From Blastocladiella britannica (taxonomy: Eukaryota; Blastocladiomycota; Blastocladiomycetes; Blastocladiales; Blastocladiaceae), in the NCBI GenBank assembly GCA_025349905.2, contig MU625168.1, positions 1-10,228 of the forward strand: a stretch of 10,228 nt of DNA, read 5' to 3'. A model generated the notes under the pieces. The model saw only the letters and a program-made list of their open reading frames with translations. It made no database searches and had not been told where the DNA came from. The translations under genes were made by a program, and so were the position numbers. Shown piece after piece: positions 1-7,200 of this stretch (position 1 is the first letter of the stretch; the number at the start of each line of letters is the position of its first letter).

Positions 1-127
1 GGCAAACTTTGGCGCTGGCTCTTTGCTTTGTTTCATTTTTCACGAAAAAGTCAATACCAAACTCTTATTTCCCATCACAAAATTTATTGATCGCGACCAA
101 AGTATTTTACTTAATAAAGACGGGCAT
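1..127 (+). promoter_or_regulatory. Upstream region of the DNAI4-like gene
   Basis: This AT-rich stretch precedes the first usable ATG (128) of the dynein gene. I see no convincing coding sequence; the short open frames here have no coding-like composition. It is presumably promoter plus 5' leader. No clear TATA box is visible. A GGCAAC half-site of the kind bound by RFX factors lies further downstream, at 165-170, inside the proposed first intron. Confidence 0.4.
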
Positions 128-3100
128 ATGAAAAGGTTTACATTTAACAATTCCATCGGCCATTGGCAACAGACGTGCAAGCAATTTACCACAAAAATGT
201 CTACAGCACACGAAAGCCCAATGCACGCGGTGCGCTCCCACCCCTCCCGTCGTCCATTTCGCGCGGCGGCAAATCCGATGGCGCCGCCAATGCATCCGGA
301 GCCAATGGCAGTATGGCATCGTACACTTCGTCTCGTCGCCGCGGATCGCAGCTTTCTCTTGCCCAATCGGTGCAAGGGGGTGGGATTGGCGGCCTACTGG
401 GTGCAGGAGGAAGCAATGCGCGAGCAGCCGAGTTGCGTATTTTCGACGAGGATGGCCGGGACGTGACCCCACTGCCGCTCCTTGCCCCTCCAAAACCGCA
501 GTTGCGCCAAACCGCAACTGGATCACAGGCAGGTGAAAGTATGGTCGCTGGGAGCCAGTCGATGCTCGGCGGGAGCTCCAAGGCAGTTCCTCAGGTGCGT
601 CATTTATTCATTTTATCAGATATCCGTAAAAAAAAAAATTCACTGATCGCAAGAATGGATCCAGTCCTCCGCACTCGATTACTTTGCGTCGCTCGAGGCG
701 CAAACGCTGTCGCAATTTTCGTCCGTCAACTTTGGGAAATCGTTTGCTTCGTTTTCCACGGCCGGAGGGTCGCGCATGTCCGCCTCTGCGACCGACGACC
801 GATCCGAAGATGAAACAGCGTCCGTGACGTCCGAGCGGTCCGTGGACGACGATGACGACCGGCCATACAATGTGGGCGTACAGCGAGGCAAACGGAGCGG
901 TGGGCACGAGTCTGCCCCGGCCGGAGGAGCCACGTCCTTGGGCGGGACCAGCGGCAGTGGCGGCGAAGAGAGCGACTTGAACCGGGTGCTAGGCATCAGC
1001 CTGTGCGAGTCCGAGACCATTACACTCCTGGATCTGCCAGCGGTGACGGTTGGCCCCGACGATGCCGAATTGGATGCGGTCGAGGCCATGAATGCGCGGT
1101 ACTCGGAGGTGCTCGCGCAGCGCGCGTCGTCCAACAATTTTGCTCACCGCGCGACCCAAACGTACAATGTGGCCGCCAAGGCCAAGGACGTGCAGGCGGT
1201 GCTTGTCAAGGCCGCCGCGGCCGAGGTGCAGGTCAACGAGTGGTCCATTCACGACGAGTGGGCCGCGATTGGCCGGTCCGTCGAGGCGGGGACGGATGGT
1301 CCCACGAGGTACCATTTCTTTCTTGACTTCTTGTATCGCCGTACTTACACGCCGAAAAAATGGCAACAACAGCTTGACTCGAGCAAGCGCCTCCCAGGAG
1401 GCACTCGTGCCGCTCTCTGGCGCTGCGTCTACCATGGGCGGAACTATGGGCAACGTCCTGGACTCGAGCACGTTCATCTCGTCGGCATTGACCAACAACC
1501 TCGACAGCGCCACCTCATCCATGGCGGGTGGCGGCACTGTGACTGGCGGTGGCGAACCGTCCATCTTTGGCCGTCCCGATGGGAACCAGAGCGAAGTCGT
1601 CGTTCCTTCGTACCTTGAGCGCGAGGTCACGCTCCAATCGGTTTTGTACCCCCATATTTTCCTCGACGTTGCACATCATTCACATTCAAAATGGATCATA
1701 ATATAGCTCTCGCCAGTGAGCTTAAAAGAGTCGCTGCGTATCATGGAATCCGCCGTGTTGGAAACCATCTACTCGCCGCGCCTCATCGAGTACCGCGACT
1801 TTTCTGGCGGCACAAACCCGCGCCATGCACGGGGTGAAACGGGGAGTCTCGCGCCCGATTCGGATACATTCGAAGCCAACATCCCGTCGCTGTTTTACCT
1901 CTGGTCGTTCCGGTGCGAGCTAGTGCGCGATCGCTGTGTCATGGCGGTGGCGTGGAACCAGGGGAACCCGGACATTCTCGCGGTCGCCTATGGTCTGCCG
2001 CGTAGTACTGGCGTTTCTCCCAGCGCCAGCGGCAACAGCGGTACGACTTCGAGCGGTTCCGGTGGAGCCTCGGGACGGGGAACAAGCGCACAGAACGGCG
2101 GCGATAACGACAACACGACGTCTTCCATGTTGGCATCAAGCAGCAGCGGCGGCCACGGCTCGTCGCCCGCAGGACTGATTTGCTGCTGGTCGCTCAAGAA
2201 CCCGGAATTCCCACAGCGCATTTTCAAAACCACATCTCCGGTGACGGCGGTCGACTTTTCTCGCGCCTCGCCCAACCTGCTCGCGGCCGGGTATATGGAC
2301 GGTCGGATCGCCATCTTTGACGTGCGGCACGAGTCCAAGTACACCGCGGCTGGCAACAGCGGTGCCGGTGCGGGCGGAGACGCTGAAGGTACAAGTGCGA
2401 GTCCTGGCGGAGCCAGCCCCAGCGGTGGATCCAGTAGCAGTAGTGGCACCGGCGTCGGGACCGACCAGGCAGATGCGGTGTGCGTTGATTCCGGAAACTT
2501 GTCGGCCAAGCACCGCGACCCCGTGTGGCAGATCCGGTGGGTCGAGCGCGAGCAAGCGATCGGCGACCACCATGCTCGCGCCGAGGCCGTGGTCTCGGTG
2601 TCGACGGACGGCCGCGTGTGCATGTGGCAACTGCGCAAGGGGATCGATGGAACGGACTTGATGACCCTCAAGGCCGTCAAGCCGCCCGAGAAAAAGGGAA
2701 AAAGCGCTGCTGGTGGTCCTGCTGGTGCGCCTGCGGGCGGAGCGGCTCCCGGTGGCGGTGCCGCTGCTAAATCCGGCGCTGCTAATGGCGGACAAGGGGC
2801 CAATGCGGCGGGAGGCAAGTCGTCGTTCATTTCGCGGTCGGCCGGCGGCTTGGGATTCGATTTCCACCCGCAGGACCACAATACGTACTTATTTTGTGTC
2901 CTTTTCCGGCCCATTTTCAACGACAACTGATGATATGTTCCATAGATACCTTGTGGCGACCGAAGACGGCTCAGTACACAAGTGCTCGGTGAGTTACAAC
3001 GAGCAGTACCTGACCAACTACTTTGGCCATGCCGGGGCAGTTCACCGCGTGAAATGGTCGCCCTTCTCCAACAACGTGTTTGCTACCTGCTCGGCGGACT

Positions 3101-3630
3101 GGACCGTCGGGCTGTGGCACCAGGACGCGGAGCGCACGGGCCTCAAGTTCTACTCTGGCCGCGATGCCATCATGGACGTGGACTGGTCGCCACACTCGCC
3201 CACTGTCCTGGCGTCCGTTTCGCTGGACGGCCGCATCGAAGTGTGGGACTTGTCGCTTTCAGTGTACCGTTTACTATTCCATTTTTTTGTAATTGTTTCA
3301 CTCATAAACTTCAACGATCGCAGACTTGACCCAACAATTGTGCACTCGGTCCTGGACCAAAAACTCATGTGCTGCGCGTTCTCGCCCTCGACCCCGGTTC
3401 TGGTGACGGGCGACGACACCGGGTCCGTGAACGTGTACAAGCTACGCCGGCTGCAGCTGTTTAACGTTCCGGATGCGCACGGCGGCGGCGGCGACGACGG
3501 GGACGGATCCTCGTCAACGTTCAACACGAACGGCACCAGCAGCGGCTCGCAACAGCCGAACGTGGCGGAGCTGTTGCGGGAACGCACGGCATTGCTAGAG
3601 CGGATTGTGACGCCGACCACAAAAGACTGA
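128..3630 (+). CDS. DNAI4: Axonemal dynein intermediate chain 4 (DNAI4/WDR78-like), seven exons
   Basis: A WD-repeat intermediate chain, expected to act in assembly or docking of axonemal dynein, probably the inner-arm I1/f type as known for WDR78. Proposed exons are 128-135, 207-594, 665-1308, 1373-1640, 1707-2884, 2946-3263 and 3324-3630; the frames join to 1036 residues (human DNAI4 is about 850). Family marks seen: an N-terminal FDEDGRDVTPLPLL block, ETITLLDLP near residue 250 followed by a TQTYN block, and ESAVLETIYSPRLIEY just before the propeller. WD blades follow from about residue 500: AVAWNQGNPDILAVAYG, CCWSLKNPEFPQRIF, TAVDFSRASPNLLAAGYMDG, VSTDGRVCMWQL, ATCSADWTVGLW and ASVSLDGRIEVWDLS. 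Gly/Ser/Ala-rich inserts between blades explain the extra length. The start is the weakest part: exon 1 would carry only eight coding bases, and the first in-frame ATG without it is at 313 (998 residues). The fourth intron has an alternative donor/acceptor pair. Family call is firm; exon ends are inferred from frame and GT-AG. Confidence 0.88.
595..664 (+). other. Intron 2 of the DNAI4-like gene (70 nt)
   Basis: GTGCGT donor and GATCCAG acceptor. Removing it joins CAG at 594 to TCC at 665 in phase 0 and moves the reading from frame 1 to frame 2. The intron contains an 11-base A run. An AG at 652-653 looks like an acceptor too, but it breaks the frame. Confidence 0.75.
1641..1706 (+). other. 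Intron 4 of the DNAI4-like gene, ambiguous ends
   Basis: The preferred model is GTTTTG at 1641 to ATATAG at 1706 (66 nt, phase 0), giving TLQS-LSPVSLKES. An equally in-frame alternative uses the GTACCC donor at 1646 and the GTGAG acceptor at 1720, giving TLQSVF-LKES. GTAC donors are common among this window's introns, which favours the alternative; the TAG acceptor favours the first. Only transcript reads can decide. Confidence 0.5.
3264..3323 (+). other. Intron 6 of the DNAI4-like gene (60 nt, stop-free)
   Basis: GTACCG donor and ATCGCAG acceptor. It is a multiple of three and has no in-frame stop, so the unspliced frame stays open across it and would add 20 residues of hydrophobic, non-WD sequence. 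Splicing restores DLSLSVLDPTIVHSVLD, which continues the propeller in the way expected for this family. Confidence 0.75.
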
Positions 3631-3712
3631 TTTCCATATAATACACTGATCTCAATTTGAATCCATATTTGCGGTACCCATTTAAATTGAACTGAAAGTG
3701 GGGGCAGCAGTA

Positions 3713-3969
3713 ATGGCAGGATCAAATAACATTGCGAGCCAAGTGATATCGCGCTCATGGGCCGAAGGGGTGAGGACGATCAGGAAGCCAGGTTCCAACA
3801 CAGAGAATTTGTAAATGTTGGAAAAAAAGCAATTTCATGAACTCACCTCAAGTATGAAGAGGGCAGCTGGTTGAAAGTCATGCCCATCAACGATCGTCGA
3901 GAATTACAGAGCATGTACAGCAGCTCCGGCCCTGATTGTCGTGAGGAAAAGGACCATTTGATCGAATAA
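3713..3969 (+). CDS. Small spliced gene, 57 or 66 residues, function unknown
   Basis: I do not recognise this protein. ATG at 3713 opens MAGSNNIASQVISRSWAEG. A second open stretch with coding-like third positions (roughly 60% G or C by hand count) ends at TAA 3967-3969 and includes LKVMPINDRRELQSMYSSSG, then ends in KDHLIE. Two GT-AG models join them. Model A uses intron 3770-3852 (GTGAGG to CTCAAG, 83 nt, phase 0) and gives 57 residues. Model B uses intron 3811-3866 (GTAAAT to GGGCAG, 56 nt, phase 2) and gives 66 residues. No signal peptide or membrane segment is visible; the product is hydrophilic with an acidic C-terminus. An in-frame TAA at 3683-3685 rules out a simple upstream extension. 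It starts 83 nt after the DNAI4-like stop on the same strand. The opposite strand is also open over part of this region, so the strand choice is inferred from composition and splice sites. Confidence 0.35.
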
Positions 3970-4197
3970 GCGCGTATTTCATTTGCCAGCGCCATGGGGA
4001 AAGCAAGACATTGTGGATTAAATAGGTCTACAGGAGCAGCAATTATTAAGTACTAATCGAGCAAAAAGATCAGATGCAGTCTTGCCAGCACAGCTCAAAG
4101 AAAAAAGACAAAGGGAAAAGATTCCGTAGTGTGGGAGCAGCACGTGATGCAAGGAAAATTAACGTGACGAGCGTGGCATACGAAAGAGCAGCTAACA
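3970..4197. other. Spacer between converging genes
   Basis: This AT-rich stretch lies between the end of the candidate small gene and the 3' end of the transporter gene. I see no coding signal on the plus strand. A minus-strand frame of about 69 codons (4055-3849) is discussed with the rejected items. It presumably holds the 3' untranslated ends of both transcription units. No AATAAA signal is evident in the expected places. Confidence 0.4.
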
Positions 4198-4212
4198 AAT
4201 GGCATAGCCATT
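4198..4212. repeat. Perfect hairpin 1: AATGGC-ATA-GCCATT
   Basis: Six-base arms with a three-base loop, perfectly paired. It lies 35 nt past the transporter stop codon on the minus strand, so it should fall in that gene's 3' UTR. Confidence 0.7.
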
Positions 4213-4216
4213 CACA

Positions 4217-4231
4217 AAGGGCAAAGCCCTT
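4217..4231. repeat. Perfect hairpin 2: AAGGGC-AAA-GCCCTT
   Basis: It has the same design as the neighbouring hairpin, with six-base perfect arms and a three-base loop, four bases away. It lies 16 nt past the transporter stop codon on the minus strand. It may form a 3'-end structure in the transporter mRNA. Confidence 0.7.
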
Positions 4232-4246
4232 CATTACATTTCATTG

Positions 4247-7200
4247 TTAAACCAACCGTGACTCGGCCGCAAGCGAATAAAACAGCGTCGATGGATCCGC
4301 CAGCAATGCCGCCGGCGTATCAAACTCGACCACTTGGCCGCCGTCCAAGCACAAGATGTAATCGTAGTCCAAGATGGTGGCCAGACGATGGGCAATGGTG
4401 ATGACCGTGCACCCTTCGAACTCGCGGCGGATCGTCTTTTGCACAATGTCGTCGGTCTGGTGATCGATCGACGCCGTGGCCTCGTCCAGAACCAACACGC
4501 GAGACTTGCGCAGGATCGCGCGCGCCAGACATAGCAGCGCCGCTTGGCCTACTGACAATGACGACGACGTTACGGGTGCGTCCAATCCGCCCTCCAGAGT
4601 TCGCACGTAATCCGCGAGGTGGGAACCCGTCAGCGCTGCCCACAGGGTCGCATCATCGTGGTGGGACAACGGGTCGATGTTGCCGCGGACCGAAGTGTCG
4701 AGAATCGTCGGGTCTTGCGGCAAGATGGTCAGGCGCGCGCGCAACACGTCAAGGCCCAGGTGGGAAATGTCGATGCCGTCGACTTGGATGGAGCCGGAGG
4801 TGGCTTCGATCACGCGGAACAAGCACAACGAGAGGCTGGATTTGCCGGCACCAGTACGACTGTTGATTGTTCAATTGAGAATTGAGGACAGTGGGATCAG
4901 CACGCCATTTCAAAAAAGGAGGAAAACATACCCAACAACGCCAACCTTGCTTCCAGGCGGAATATCCACCGAGACATTGCGCAGCACGAGCGACAGTTCC
5001 GGGCGGTACGCTGCCGACAAGTTCTCGAACACCACTCGGCCCGCCTCGGGCCAGTTGGGCGACAGTGACTCGTCCAACGGCATCGTTGCCGGTGCTTCGG
5101 TCGGAAGCACCGTGTATTCCTTCAGGCGCTCCACCGAGACGAGCGCGTTCTCGAGCGTTCCGTACAATCCAAACACCAGCGAAAGCGAGGTCACAATGTC
5201 GAACGAAAAGTTGAGCGCGACCGCCATGATCGCAGGGTTGACCGAGGGCGATAGCACCGCGGTCAAAGTCACTCCAATGATGATGAAATTGGCCAGCACT
5301 TCCAGGAAGAGTTTGGACCAGCGGTTGATGGCAGCCTAATGGAATTTGGAAATCAGTCAATATGCGAGGATTCAATAAAAAATAAGTTGGCGAACGAACC
5401 AAATTGTACTTGCCAGCCGACGCTGCGTCGAATTTCATCTCGGCCAACCGCGCAAATCGAGATTCATGTCCAAATGCGCGCACCGTGACGAGCCCGTGCA
5501 CCATTTCCGCGACATGCGTGTACACAGGCGACTGCAAAATGGACGAGAGTCGCTGGACCTCGCGCGAGACGTCCAGGTAGACACGCTGCAGGAGCAAAAA
5601 GAGCCCCAGCACAGGTACCAGCGCGAGTGCAAACCACGGCGTGGCGACAGCGATGGCGATCATGGCGAGCGCAATGTCGAGAAGGGTCCAGGAAAAGTGG
5701 TCCCAGGTATCGGCGAGCTGGAAATCGATTTGGTTCTGGTCGGCACTGAATCGGTTCAAGATGCGGCCTGTCGCAATGCATGATGTTAGTTTGTGGTGAA
5801 CATGAAAAATGAATGAATGAATTGAAAAGAAAAGAAAAAAGACGTTACCGGACGGCGTGGTGTCGAAAAACGACTGTGGGCAGCGCAGTACATGCTCAAG
5901 GACGCGGGAAAGAGTTGCTTTTGAGCACTGGATCGAAGACTTGGTGAGCGACCAGCCCAAACTGAGGACGCAAAACACGGCCATGGCTCCCATCAGCGCG
6001 CCGTATCCGCTCAAATAGTACGCCACGTCGCCTTCGCCGCGATCAGACGCGTTTCCCCATGCCGCCTGGTGACATGAAATTGAGTGAGCTCCTCCTATTC
6101 CAAGAATACAGTAAAAAATAAGAGCACCCACGTACAAGCCAATAAGTTGACGCCATGTTTGCCAGCGAGGAAATCACCGAGGCTGCGATCGCAATGAAAA
6201 CATTCCGCTTACCGCACCAAGAAATGTAGGTCCAGTAAACGCGCCAGTTGACGCTGCCGCTGCTGACCTTTTCCTCGGCGGCACCGCCATCAGCGCCATC
6301 GTGAACTTCCTCGTCGTCCACCAGTGAGAGCGCGTAGTAGTCGAGCACGCCACCTGGGTGTTTGGATCCGTCGGCCGGCCCGGATGCGTCAACAGTGTCG
6401 GTAAATGCAGTTCCGAGAACAATGTCCTTGCCAACGAAAGCAGACGGAGTGGCAATCACTGGTGGCTGCTGTCCAAGATCGTCCGAGTCCGACTGTGAAT
6501 TCGGCTCGTCATCGGCCGCGCTCACGACGCGCTTGGCCTCGTACTCGGCCGCCAGCTTGGCGACCCGTCCGTCTTGTAAAGCCATCAGATCCGAGTACTT
6601 CCCGTGCTCGGCAATGGCGCCGGCGTGCATCAGAATGATGGAGTCGGTGTCGGCCAAGTGTTGGACCGCGTGCGTGACCAGCAGCACCGATTTGGACCGC
6701 AGCAGTCCCGTCGTCGGCGCAAAGAGGGCGGTCCACATGTGTCGGTCCACGTGCGCGTCCACGGCACTGAGAGGGTCTTTTTTTTTGTTGATAGGTTGTG
6801 AGTTCCTGATTTTCTGCAAGTGCGGGTAACAAGGATAAGGAGGCGTACCGTCGAGCAAGATCAACTCGGCACTCCCAGACAGCGCGGCGTATGTAGCCCG
6901 CGCGCACGAAATGCGGCTGCGCTGTCCGCCACTGAGTGCCACGCCGCGCTCGCCCACCAACGTCGCATCTCCCTTGGGCAACGACCCAAAGTCGCGCCGC
7001 AGAGCGCACGCGTCCACGACCGCCGCGTAGAGCGTCGAGTCGTGCGGCAATCCAAATGTGATGTTGTCCCGGACGCTGGCGTTCAGAATAAATGCGTGCT
7101 GCGCAACGAACGCGATCTTGGCGGCGTTAACGGCGACGGTGCCCTTGATGCACACCAGCTCGCCCAGCAGAGATAACAGGAGCGCCGACTTTCCGGAACC

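Noticed and set aside
163..813. TTG-initiated reading of the first dynein exon as one continuous gene to 813
   Set aside because: TTG is not a plausible eukaryotic start here, and past 594 the frame leaves the DNAI4 homology. A GTGCGT-CCAG intron joins it to another frame instead.
1988..2926. Long minus-strand open frames opposite the fifth dynein exon
   Set aside because: GC-rich coding DNA leaves antisense frames open. They are Pro/Ala-rich shadows, and the sense frame carries conserved DNAI4 motifs.
3150..3758. Long minus-strand open frame across the end of the dynein gene
   Set aside because: It lies mostly antisense to well-supported WD-repeat exons and has no recognisable domain.
4247..6137. 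Reading the transporter as several separate half-transporter or fragment genes
   Set aside because: GT-AG introns of 60-81 nt join all pieces in exact phase and rebuild the Walker A, Walker B and TMD2 motifs, giving one 1539-residue protein of normal ABCC length.
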